From: Candidatus Pseudobacter hemicellulosilyticus | Lineage (GTDB): Bacteria; Bacteroidota; Bacteroidia; Chitinophagales; Chitinophagaceae | Reading direction: 5' to 3' | Assembly (NCBI GenBank): GCA_029202545.1 | Contig: CP119311.1 | Span: 2,666,001 to 2,730,000, forward strand | DNA: 64,000 nt | In this document: positions 34,882 through 44,400 of the stretch, one piece after another | Numbering within the stretch: the first letter of the stretch is position 1 | Layout: each line of letters starts with the position of its first letter | Notes under the pieces: generated by a model | Database searches by the model: none | What the model saw: the letters and a program-made list of their open reading frames with translations, nothing else | What the model was told of the DNA's origin: nothing | Translations under genes and position numbers: made by a program

Positions 34882-36270
34882 ATGCATGCAATGAGTTTCT
34901 TCAATAAAAGCAGGATAGCCGATCTGTTGGCAATTGTTATTTCGTCATTGATGTTCAGTTCTGCCGCTATGTACAATGAGTTTCCTTTTGTATTTAATTC
35001 CGATACAGGAATGTATATGGACGCGGTTAAGCGGGGTATGGTAGGGCCTGACAGACCTATTCTTTATGGGCTGTTTATGAAATTTGCAAGTTTTGGTATT
35101 TCATTGTGGTGTGTTGTTTTTGTGCAGGCCATACTGGTGTCGGTTGTATTGTTCTGCTGCTTCAGGTATTTCCTGGAGCAGAAAGCCCCTGCGCAAACCT
35201 TACGGTCAAGGCTGCCTTTTATAGGTTTTTGCGCAACAGTGTCTTTTTTTATGGGTGGCAGCTTCCTGTCCAGCTGGTTAATGCCGGATGTTTTTATGCC
35301 GGTTCTGCTGCTTTGCATGGGGTTGCTATTGTTTACGCCACTTAAGCTGGCAGATAAGATCATGATCTCTCTGCTCGCTTTACTGAGTTTAGGGATGCAT
35401 AACGCCAATCCCTATATCTGTCTTATTATCCTTGTAGTAATAGCCTTTGCCGCTATTTTTAAAGCAGTCAGGAGATCCTATATACGGAATGGGCTTGGAG
35501 TAGCCAGGATCTTATATTGTTTATCATTGATTGTCCTGAGCCAGTTATTGCTGGGCTTGCTGCATTATAATTATGGCGGCAGTTTCAAAAGCAGCAAGGG
35601 CGGGTCTGTCTTTTTAATGGGCAGTCTGGTGGAGATGGGCGTAGTTAAGCAATACCTGGATGAAAACTGCCAGCATAAATCTTATTTTATTTGTGCCTAC
35701 AAGGATTCGCTACCCAGGAACTTTTTGTGGAATGAGAAAAGCCCCATTTATAAGAACGGCGGCTGGGAAAACAATGAAAAAGAATATGCGGCTATTGCAA
35801 AAGATATTTTAACAACCCCGGCATACCTGAAACTTGTAGTTGCCGGCTCTTTAAAGGCATCTGTGAGGCAGTTTTCCCATTACGCCACGGGAGAAGCCTA
35901 CAGTCCATGGCCAAAGGTTTCCAGGGCATTGGGTGAGAATTACCCTAAAGACTATCAGGCATATAAGCGGTCAAGGCAGTTTACCGGCAGGCTGGATTTT
36001 GCTTTTGTCAATTATTCGCAAACGATCCTATTTGCAGGCTGTATGTTGTTTTATGTTATCCTGCTGCTGGATAAAAGGGTAGCAGACCGGTACAAATGGC
36101 TGATGCTTTACATATTGCTGGGGCTGATCATTAATGCCTGGTTCTGCGCTACCTTTTCCGGGGTGTTTCATCGCTACCAGGCAAGGCTTATCTGGCTTAC
36201 GCCGCTTCCTTTGTTCTTATATGTCATGAATAACAATGTTTTCAAAAGAGATCGTGCTGCTAAGTTGTAG
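34882..36270 (+). CDS. Polytopic membrane protein
   Basis: A 462-residue protein with about ten hydrophobic segments (for example LLAIVISSLMFSSAAMY, VFVQAILVSVVLFCCF, ILYCLSLIVLSQLLLGLL, LMLYILLGLIINAWF) and loops of moderate size. The SDTGMYMDAVKRG segment after the first span is like the first loop of integral-membrane sugar-transferases of the C-type, so a lipid-linked sugar transferase is possible, but I cannot confirm it. Start is ATG 34882 (an internal ATG at 34891 is equally good). It precedes a glycosyltransferase gene, which supports an envelope-glycan role. Confidence 0.65.
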   Translation: MHAMSFFNKSRIADLLAIVISSLMFSSAAMYNEFPFVFNSDTGMYMDAVKRGMVGPDRPILYGLFMKFASFGISLWCVVFVQAILVSVVLFCCFRYFLEQKAPAQTLRSRLPFIGFCATVSFFMGGSFLSSWLMPDVFMPVLLLCMGLLLFTPLKLADKIMISLLALLSLGMHNANPYICLIILVVIAFAAIFKAVRRSYIRNGLGVARILYCLSLIVLSQLLLGLLHYNYGGSFKSSKGGSVFLMGSLVEMGVVKQYLDENCQHKSYFICAYKDSLPRNFLWNEKSPIYKNGGWENNEKEYAAIAKDILTTPAYLKLVVAGSLKASVRQFSHYATGEAYSPWPKVSRALGENYPKDYQAYKRSRQFTGRLDFAFVNYSQTILFAGCMLFYVILLLDKRVADRYKWLMLYILLGLIINAWFCATFSGVFHRYQARLIWLTPLPLFLYVMNNNVFKRDRAAKL

Positions 36271-36349
36271 TGTCAATCAGTAATAGGTACGGCCGTCAGG
36301 AAATGGCGTGCCGCCTCGATCCTATAAACACTTATTAAACCTTATTCCC

Positions 36350-37504
36350 GTGGAATTTACGATTCTTATGCCATGCCTGAATGAAGCGGAAACAATTGCC
36401 AGCTGCATTCATAAAGCGATGGCCTCCATTGAAGATCATCAGCTGGATGCTGAAGTATTGATAGCCGATAACGGCAGTACGGATGGGTCGGTGGAAATAG
36501 CAGCAGGACTTGGTGCAAGGGTAGTGCATGTACCGGAAAGAGGCTATGGCTGTGCTTTGCGATACGGTATAGAAAACGCCAGAGGGAAATATGTGATCAT
36601 GGCAGACGCAGACGATAGTTATGATTTCAGGGAAATACTTCCCTTTGTGGTTAAGTTAAGGGCGGGGTACGAACTGGTCATCGGGAACAGGTTTGAAGGG
36701 GGAATTGAAATGAATGCCATGCCGTTCCTGCACAAATACCTGGGCAATCCGGTGCTGACCTTTATAGGAAGGCTTTTTTTTAAGATCCCGGTGGGTGATT
36801 TCCATTGTGGCTTCAGAGGCGTAGAGAAAAAGGCTATGCTCAATATTGGACTTGATACGCCGGGGATGGAGTTTGCGTCAGAGATGATAGTGAGATCAGC
36901 CTTGTCCAACAGACGAATTACGGAGGTTGCTGTAAAATTGCACCCCGATGGCCGATCCAGGGCCCCGCATCTCAGGACCTGGCAGGACGGCTGGCGACAC
37001 CTGAGGTTTCTGTTATTGTATTGTCCGAAATGGCTGTTTTTCTATCCCGGCCTTTTTCTTTTTCTGTCAGGAGCCCTCCTGATGTTATTGCTGGCAGCTC
37101 ATCCTTTACAAATAGGGACTGTACTATTGGATGTTCATACTATGCTTTACGCTGCTGTTATGCTGCTGATAGGCACGCAGATCCTCTCCTTTTATTTCTG
37201 TTCGGGCGTTTTAACAGGCAGGCACAGGAGAGATCCGGCAGGAAGCTGGTTTCGGCTATTGCACAAATATTTCACTTTGGAAAGAAGTATCCTGTTGGGG
37301 GTTGTCTTATTTACTATAGGGGCAGGACTTAGCGTATGGAGCCTTCAGTTATGGAAACAGCTGTCTTTTGGGACACTTGATCCTTCCCGAATGCTTCGCG
37401 TTGTTATTCCGGCCATCACATTTCTTATGCTTGGCGTTCAGTTGATCTTCAATAGTTTTTTTGCGAGTTTACTGGGGACTTATAGTAAGAAAGACCTATC
37501 CTGA
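36350..37504 (+). CDS. Glycosyltransferase family 2 with C-terminal membrane segments
   Basis: About 384 residues from GTG 36350 (VEFTILMPCLNEAETI; GTG 36308 would add 14). The GT2 nucleotide-sugar-binding pattern is clear: MPCLNEAETIASCI, ADNGSTDGSVEIAA, then the DAD-like MADADDSYDF and the FHCGFRG segment. The C-terminal third holds about four membrane spans (LFFYPGLFLFLSGALLMLLL, MLYAAVMLLIGTQIL, LGVVLFTIGAGLSVW, MLRVVIPAITFLMLGVQLI). It is the dolichol/polyprenyl-phosphate sugar transferase type. It ends the AT-rich gene set. Confidence 0.85.
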   Translation: MEFTILMPCLNEAETIASCIHKAMASIEDHQLDAEVLIADNGSTDGSVEIAAGLGARVVHVPERGYGCALRYGIENARGKYVIMADADDSYDFREILPFVVKLRAGYELVIGNRFEGGIEMNAMPFLHKYLGNPVLTFIGRLFFKIPVGDFHCGFRGVEKKAMLNIGLDTPGMEFASEMIVRSALSNRRITEVAVKLHPDGRSRAPHLRTWQDGWRHLRFLLLYCPKWLFFYPGLFLFLSGALLMLLLAAHPLQIGTVLLDVHTMLYAAVMLLIGTQILSFYFCSGVLTGRHRRDPAGSWFRLLHKYFTLERSILLGVVLFTIGAGLSVWSLQLWKQLSFGTLDPSRMLRVVIPAITFLMLGVQLIFNSFFASLLGTYSKKDLS

Positions 37505-37691
37505 ATATTTTTTTGACAGCAGAAGTACCAGGCAGCTTTACCGTTTTTGCAGCAGTGCGAAGAAATGATGGGCGGCTGACTAACGGTATTTAGTGAGTGA
37601 ACTATGCTTTCACTATTCTTGTTTCAGCTAATACCAGTGACAGGAGGTTCTCCTGCTCCGGAATTGGGATTACTACCTTCAGAAGTATAAT

Positions 37692-37717
37692 AAAGCCTGT
37701 ATAAGCAGGTTTTTTTT
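37692..37717 (+). terminator. Terminator after the glycosyltransferase gene
   Basis: AAGCCTG (37693-37699) and CAGGTTT (37706-37712), one G-T pair, six-base loop, followed by a run of T to 37717. Confidence 0.55.
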
Positions 37718-37744
37718 GTTTTTGTATGTACAAGTTTCAATTAC

Positions 37745-37796
37745 ACAGTTATCCTGGAAAACTGCACACTTACCATCCAAAACGACACGGTTACCC
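37745..37796. promoter_or_regulatory. Three LytTR-like 9-base repeats, copy B
   Basis: ACAGTTATC (37745), ACACTTACC (37766) and ACGGTTACC (37787) start exactly 21 bases apart. The last two and the sequence between them resemble copy A at 27831-27860. The spacing and bases fit a LytTR-type response regulator binding array upstream of the large operon (inference). Confidence 0.5.
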
Positions 37797-37950
37797 TGGA
37801 CTGCGATCTTTTTTATTGACTTAAATCATTAAGAGTTAATACTTAATGCGCATTTATTTTTATGGATTTATGGCATGTCCGGATCTTTGTATGCGAAAAT
37901 TGATTTTGTTTTGCACTCCTATTCTTGACCCTTAACCCTTGATTACGCAT

Positions 37951-40281
37951 ATGGGACAACCATATCCGTTTATAACCTTCTTATTGCCCCTGCTGATGGT
38001 TTTCGCAACCGGGACATCAGTAAAAGGGCAGGTTATGGGTCAGAAAAAAAGCTCAGATTCGGTTATACATGCTGCTTCCAAACGAGTCTCTGATTCAGCT
38101 AAAGTGGTTATTAAGGCTACAGTCCAGGTGGCAGATACGCTTATCAAAGGCGCCGGACAGTTACCGCAGAAAGCGTATGAAAACATCTCCCGGCAGGGCC
38201 AGCTGATCATCAAAAAATTTACAGGGACAAAGAAAAAGTACAGGTTGCCTTCCACGGATTCCCTGCAGTGGGACCTGCAGCATCCTTTCAAAGACCTGTT
38301 CAATACCCGGCCGCTGGCACGTTTTGGTGGTGGCTATATCAGCTACCAGTTCAATTACCGGTCCAACATTGATACGCCCTATGTTGAGAAGGATATTGTT
38401 CAGCACAATGTAACGGCCAACCTGCTCTTTACGGTGGCGGACCTTGTGCCGGTGAGGGCTACGGTCTGGTCGCGCCAGAGCAACTCCGGTATCTTTCGCG
38501 ATATTACCGATGTACAGGTATCCTTCAGCGGGGCTGAGTTCCGGCAAAAATTGCGTGGCGCATTGCAGGACCGGATGCTGAAACTGGCTTCGTCAGTAAA
38601 GGATTCCATCACTGAGAACCTGTATTCATTGAAGCGGCTGGAGCTGGAAAGCATCCAGCTGGACCTGGTGAACAACTTTTCTGCTCAATCCCTTAATGAT
38701 GCCAATCGGATCCTGAGGGTCCCTGAGACCAGCTGGGATCCGCACCTGCCGGACAGTATGAACAGGCAACGCTCTGATTCGCTGCAAAAGCTTGCGGCCG
38801 CCTTGCTGGACCTGTATGAGAAGACTATGCTCCGTCACCAGCAGGTGAAGCGGCAGGTGGATTCATTGAAGGGAAAATATGAGGAAGGACTGGCCAAAGT
38901 AGCAGCTTTCCGGAATATGCTGTCTGCGCCTGGCGCAGCGGCCGACTTGCCAGGCAAATGGAAAACTGCAGCCAGGGAATATGGCCTCCAGGACCTGGAG
39001 ATACCGGCCCGGTATCGCTGGCTGATGGGTATCCGCAATGCCAGTGTTGGCAGAAGCACCCTGGATTACAGCGATCTGACCGTAAAGAATATCAGTGTCA
39101 ACGGGATCAATTTTGAATATAATTCCTGGTACTATTTTGCTGTAACAGCCGGGCTGGTGGATTACCGGTTCCGTGATTTTGCCATGCATGGCGCCGATAA
39201 AAAGCGGCAGCTGCTGACCATGGTCCGGGCGGGGCTTGGCCGGCTGGAGAAGAATTATTTCATCGTTTCTTTTTACCATGGCCAGAAACAGCTGTTTGCT
39301 GCAACTGGTGCAGGGGCTTTCCCTGTTACGGGTATCAGTGCTGAAGCCAAATGGCAGCTCAACAGGACCAGCTGGCTTACTGCAGAACTGGCACAATCCA
39401 TAGCGCCTGACTACCGAAGTGATTCGCCGCGGCATAAGACCCGGCTTGCGTTGAATGATCGTACCAGTCAGGCGGTAGCTTTCCGGCTTTCCTCTTACTG
39501 GCCATCCACACAAACAAGGGTTGAAGCATTCTATAAAAATACAGGAGCCAATTTCCAGTCGTTCAGCAGCTTCCAGACCAATGCAGCGCTGGAGACCTGG
39601 ACAATCAAAGCTGAGCAATCCCTGCTGGGCAGGAAGCTTAGGGTGACCGGTGCTTTGCGCAAAAATGAGTTCACCAATCCCTACCTGTTGCAGGACTATA
39701 AAAGCAATACGGTCTTTAAAAGCCTGACGGCCACATTCCGTATGCGCAAGTGGCCTGTTGTTACGGTGGGTTTCCAGCCTATGTCCCAGCTGACCGCTAT
39801 GGATGATAAGGTGATGGAGAATCGTTTTCAGACCCTGACCGCCACCTTGTACCATCATTACAGGATCAGGGAGCTCAGCACCGCCACAACGGTCATGCTC
39901 AATAAATTTTATAACAATAGCAGCGATACCGGCTTTGTGTACTACAATGCTACCAACCTGTACTGGATGCAGCATTTCTTTTTCAAGCCCTTTACGGCAA
40001 GTATCGCAGTGTCGCATACCAGGAATGGTACCTATACCCTGAATGTAATGGATGAAGGTTTCCAGGTAACTATTGGCGAGCGGGGAACGGCAGGTGGCGG
40101 TGTGAAGATCAACAGCATGAACAACGAGGAGGTTAAGACCGGTGGTTACCTCAATGCAAATATCCGGGTGTGGAAACAGGATATGCTGTACCTGAGCTAT
40201 GAACGGGGCTATCTGCCCGGTTTTCATGGCGGACTGGTACGTAATGAAATGGCAACGGTTCAATTCGTAAAAAGTTTTTAA
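37951..40281 (+). CDS. Predicted outer-membrane-associated protein, first gene of the RHS operon
   Basis: A 776-residue protein; start ATG 37951, with TTG 37939 rejected. An N-terminal signal (ITFLLPLLMVFATGTSVKG), then a Lys/Ala-rich stretch, a beta-rich middle (about 130-180), a coiled-coil stretch (about 270-330, DSLQKLAAALLDLYEKTMLRHQQVKRQVDSLKGK) and a long C-terminal part of alternating hydrophobic/aromatic strands that fits an outer-membrane beta barrel (about 430-776; ends in KSF, a terminal Phe as in many barrels). No known family recognised. Only two bases separate its stop from the next gene. It may be the export pore for the large proteins downstream (inference). Confidence 0.7.
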   Translation: MGQPYPFITFLLPLLMVFATGTSVKGQVMGQKKSSDSVIHAASKRVSDSAKVVIKATVQVADTLIKGAGQLPQKAYENISRQGQLIIKKFTGTKKKYRLPSTDSLQWDLQHPFKDLFNTRPLARFGGGYISYQFNYRSNIDTPYVEKDIVQHNVTANLLFTVADLVPVRATVWSRQSNSGIFRDITDVQVSFSGAEFRQKLRGALQDRMLKLASSVKDSITENLYSLKRLELESIQLDLVNNFSAQSLNDANRILRVPETSWDPHLPDSMNRQRSDSLQKLAAALLDLYEKTMLRHQQVKRQVDSLKGKYEEGLAKVAAFRNMLSAPGAAADLPGKWKTAAREYGLQDLEIPARYRWLMGIRNASVGRSTLDYSDLTVKNISVNGINFEYNSWYYFAVTAGLVDYRFRDFAMHGADKKRQLLTMVRAGLGRLEKNYFIVSFYHGQKQLFAATGAGAFPVTGISAEAKWQLNRTSWLTAELAQSIAPDYRSDSPRHKTRLALNDRTSQAVAFRLSSYWPSTQTRVEAFYKNTGANFQSFSSFQTNAALETWTIKAEQSLLGRKLRVTGALRKNEFTNPYLLQDYKSNTVFKSLTATFRMRKWPVVTVGFQPMSQLTAMDDKVMENRFQTLTATLYHHYRIRELSTATTVMLNKFYNNSSDTGFVYYNATNLYWMQHFFFKPFTASIAVSHTRNGTYTLNVMDEGFQVTIGERGTAGGGVKINSMNNEEVKTGGYLNANIRVWKQDMLYLSYERGYLPGFHGGLVRNEMATVQFVKSF

Positions 40282-40283
40282 TT

Positions 40284-41402
40284 ATGAAAAGACATGTATT
40301 GCTTCTGGCAGGATTGCTGACAGGTATCTGCCTGCAGGCCCAGGTACTGGTGAACTTCCAGTTCCCGCCGCTGGGGCTTACTATCAAACCACAGTTATGG
40401 AACCTGTCGCTGGTCAACACAGCCACAGGCAGCATGCCTGTAAGGGTGGAAATGGTGCTGACGGATATTGCCACCAATCAGCGTGTGCTGACAGGGACTT
40501 CCAAAGTGTTTACCCTGCCTCCCGGCGCCCGGCAGCTGCAGCTGAGTGATGTAATGCCCATTGTCTATAATCCCGGCAATGCCGGTTACCCGATGGATCC
40601 AAGTCCTGAGGGCTTTCTGCCTATTGGCGTATTCAATGTCTGTTATTCCATTGTTTCCCTGGCAGGTCTGGAGGGGTATGATGTTGTTGGTGAAGCCTGC
40701 GAGACCCTGCATATTGAGCCGCTCAGCCCGCCGCAGCTGGTAGTGCCGCTGGATGAGGAAGCGCTGGATATTACGCGGCCATTCTTTGCCTGGGCGCCGC
40801 CGGCCCCGTTGACAGCTTTTCAACAGCTGCTGTATGACTGGATACTGGTGGAAGTAATGCCTACGCAGAGCCCGGCGGATGCCCTGCAGCAGAATATTCC
40901 GGTGCTCACCCGGCAGAACCTGAACTATACACACCTGCAATACCCGCTTTCTTCACCGGAGCTGGATACCAGCAAGCTGTACGCCTGGCGCATCACCGCA
41001 AAGAACAATATAGCTACTGTAGCGCACAGTGAGACCTGGACCTTCCGGGTGCAGCGCTATCAGCAGGATGAATTTTCTACAACTGGTGCGGGCTATTTTG
41101 CCCGTCTGCATCCGGTAGAAGATGCAGCATTTGTTATCTGCAGTGGCGTGCTTCGTTTCGAGTTCCTGAATCAATACAATAGTAATCTGGTCAATCTTAC
41201 CCTGACAGATCTGAGCAGCACCGCCCGAAAGCAGCTCACCCTGGCTGCTCCGGCGCAGATCATCAGGATGGGCGCCAATTTTGTGCAGCTGGACCTGCGT
41301 GATCAGCCTGGCATGATTGACCGGCATATGTATCTGCTGGAAGTAACAGACTTCAAACAGGAGAAGCGCTTTCTCAAGTTCGAGTACAGGAAATCCCATT
41401 GA
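40284..41402 (+). CDS. Secreted protein of unknown function in the RHS operon
   Basis: A 372-residue protein with a signal peptide (LLLAGLLTGICLQAQ). The mature part is beta-rich with aromatic/proline segments and fibronectin- or Ig-like stretches (LSLVNTATGSMPVRVEMVLTD, PFFAWAPPAPLTAF, YAWRITAKN). It could be a periplasmic or surface partner of the large neighbours. I do not recognise a named family. The two-base spacing to the preceding gene shows they are translationally linked. Confidence 0.65.
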   Translation: MKRHVLLLAGLLTGICLQAQVLVNFQFPPLGLTIKPQLWNLSLVNTATGSMPVRVEMVLTDIATNQRVLTGTSKVFTLPPGARQLQLSDVMPIVYNPGNAGYPMDPSPEGFLPIGVFNVCYSIVSLAGLEGYDVVGEACETLHIEPLSPPQLVVPLDEEALDITRPFFAWAPPAPLTAFQQLLYDWILVEVMPTQSPADALQQNIPVLTRQNLNYTHLQYPLSSPELDTSKLYAWRITAKNNIATVAHSETWTFRVQRYQQDEFSTTGAGYFARLHPVEDAAFVICSGVLRFEFLNQYNSNLVNLTLTDLSSTARKQLTLAAPAQIIRMGANFVQLDLRDQPGMIDRHMYLLEVTDFKQEKRFLKFEYRKSH

Positions 41403-41438
41403 TCGCTCCAATCCCAAACCCAGTCTTAAAATATCACC

Positions 41439-44400
41439 ATGTTAGTTCTTCTGGCCCGTTATCCTAAAGCAATCGCCTGGTTCTTCACGGCAGTCATTTA
41501 CCTGGAACTGGTCCTGCTGCCTGCAGACTCAAAAGCAGAGACCGGCAGGCCTTATCGCAGCAGCGTTTATGCTGCTTCCCGGCTGCCCTTACTAAAAAGC
41601 TGGCCATCGGTGGAGAATAGCGTTGCCGGCCGGGCTGCAGCCAGCGAGTGGGCTGCGCAGGAAGAAACTGCTGCTGATCCTGCTGCTGCAGTTGATGCTG
41701 CGGAGGCGCCGGTCATCGGTGGTCCCGGCCAGCCGGAGATGTCGGCCTTCAGTTCCGTGAATGCCAACAATATGGTAGATCTTTTCAGCGGGGACTTTTC
41801 CTATAATATTCCGCTGATGGATGTAGGTGGCTATCCCATCGGTATTTCCTACCGTGCCGGTATATCCATGGACCAGGAAGCCAGCTGGGTGGGGCTTGGA
41901 TGGAATATCAATCCTGGTACTGTGTCCCGAAACCTGCGCGGCCTGCCGGATGATTTCAAAGGGGATACCATTCTGCGTACCCTGAACATCAAAGAAAACA
42001 AAACAGTTGGTGTAACAGCCGGTGCGGATCTGGAGATTGCGGGATGGCCCACGGTCAATAAAATGGGGGATACCGCTTTTTCCAAGATCGGGTTTGGGAT
42101 CAGCAACAGTATTGGCGTAACATACAATAATTACCGGGGTTATGGTATAGAGCATCATGTGAACCCCAGCATCAGTGCCGGTGTGGCCGGCTCTGGTAAG
42201 CTCACGGGCGGCCTGTCGATAGCCAACAGTTCCATGGATGGGTTGACCCTGATCCCCTCCGTCAGTTTCGGCGGCAGGCTTTCCCAGGCTAAAGAAAATG
42301 AAACTACCTATGGCGGCAGTGTTAGCCTGTCGCTGCCCTATAGCTCCAGGAGCGGATTAAAATCCCTGCAATTATCGGCTGGTCTCCGGCAGTACCATAC
42401 AGATGTAAAGAACCAGGAAAAAAATACCGGCAGTGGATTTTCCCGTTCCGTGATCTCCTTTGCCGTACCCTCTTTCACGCCCGGTATTTCCATCCCCTAT
42501 ACCAGCCGGCAGTTTTCCTTTACCGGTAAAATAGGGGCGGACGTCAAATACTCAAATTACAGCGTTTTTATAAGTGGGTATGTGGCTAAACAGACCATTC
42601 AGCCGGAAGACCGGACCATTGCCAAGCCTGCCTATGGGTATCTCCATTACCAGGATGGCACACCCAACCGGGAGGCCCTGCTGGATTTCAACCGTGAAAA
42701 AGAACTGGCCTACCGGGAAAAGCCGGCGATGCCGCATATTGCCATTCCATCCTATACCTACGATGCTTTCTCCATTACGGGTGAAGGAACAGGTGGTATG
42801 TTCAGGGCTTATCGTGGGGATATAGGTTTTGTATATGATCATTCTATGCGGACAAAGGATGGGTCTGACGCAATCAGCGTGGATATTGGCGTGGGGGATA
42901 TAGCGCATGGAGGTATTGACCTTAATATAAACCGGGCTGTCACGGAGCAGGGGCCCTGGCTGAATTTTAACCCGCTGAAACAGGTGGTGGATTTCAAAAA
43001 AAGCACCCGGTCTTTTGAGGCCGCCTATTTCCGGAACCCCGGTGAAAAAACCATCAATGATAAAGCCTTTTATGAAGCGCTGGGTGGTGATGACCTGGTG
43101 ACCGTAGAGCTGTACCAGGCTGGTAAGGGAGTGGACATGCGTACCACTAATTACCTGGCCCGTTATAAGCAGCAGCGCAAAACAGGCAGGAGCCTGCTGA
43201 CTGCGCAGAACGCCATCAAGCAGGAGCGGGATAAGCGTACGCAGGTGATCTCCTATCTTACCGCAGAGGAGGCGGATGAAGGCGCGCTGTCCCGCTATAT
43301 CGAAAATTACTCCATGAACGTTTTTGATGCCCGGATCTGTGGCGGCGCCCTGGCGCCGGATGACCTGGCAGGCAAAGGGCTGATTGTAGGCTACTATTAC
43401 AACAAGGACGTGATGGCGCCTGCCGTATATGTGTCGCCTGAATTATGGCACCTTGGCTTTCCCAGTACGGAAGCTGTTCCGCTGAATGCACCAATCGAGA
43501 ACAAGGAGGTATTCAGTATGAAATATACAGGAAGGCTGAAAGCGCCTGTAACCGGGACCTACAATTTTTACTGTCAGCGTGACGATGGCGCCCGGCTTTT
43601 CCTGAATGGGCTCAAAGTGCTGGATGCCTGGGATGGCAAGAGTACTAAAGATCATCCAGTTACCGGAACAGTGAACCTGGTGGCCGGTGAATTCTATGAG
43701 ATCCAGGTGGATTACTACGATATCAGGAAACAGGCACACATGCTGATGGACTGGTCTTATCCCGGCACCACCCGTCAGGCCATTCCACGTGCCTTTTTAT
43801 ATGCTCCGGCTGTAGATACTTTCACTATTAAAAAATCAAACAGTGAAACTGTTCTGGTGGTGAAAGAAAAAAGGATGAAGGCCTTCCGTAAGAGAGACCA
43901 TATATCCCAGATCACCGTGCTGAACAACGATGGCCGCCGGTATATCTATGGTATTCCCGTGTACAACCTGAAACAGAAGGAGGCCACTTTTGCGGTGAAC
44001 GGCAGGCAGTACGGCATGCGTGATTCAGGTATTGTGACCTATCAGCATGGGAAAGACAATACCCCGGATAACGAGCAGGGGAAAGACCACTACTTCAGCA
44101 GTGAAGAAGTGCCTGCCTATGCACATTCTTTTCTGCTCACCGGTATTGTTTCTCCCGATTACTCGGATATTACCGGCAATGGGATCTCTGATGATGATAT
44201 AGGAGATGCTGTCAAATTCAATTATACCCGGATCTGCGGACTGTATAACCCCTACCAGTGGCGGGTGCCGTCTATTCCCGGTCCTACGGCCACTTTTAAT
44301 GAAGGACTGCGGACCGATTACCGGGATGATAAAGGCAACTATGTATATGGAGAGAAGGAGTTGTGGTATATGCACTCTATTGAGTCCAAGACCATGGTAG

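Larger units (their letters stand above)
37505..37950. other. Intergenic region between the AT-rich island and the RHS operon
   Basis: 446 bases. A 28-codon frame (37604-37690) is the only small frame seen and is not convincing. A weak terminator lies at 37692-37717, followed by the LytTR-like repeats at 37745-37796 and the likely promoter zone (GATCTTTG at 37882). Confidence 0.4.

Noticed and set aside
37604..37690. 28-codon frame between the glycosyltransferase gene and the RHS operon
   Set aside because: It ends two bases before a terminator and could be a peptide gene, but there is no supporting start signal or family pattern; chance frame is as likely.
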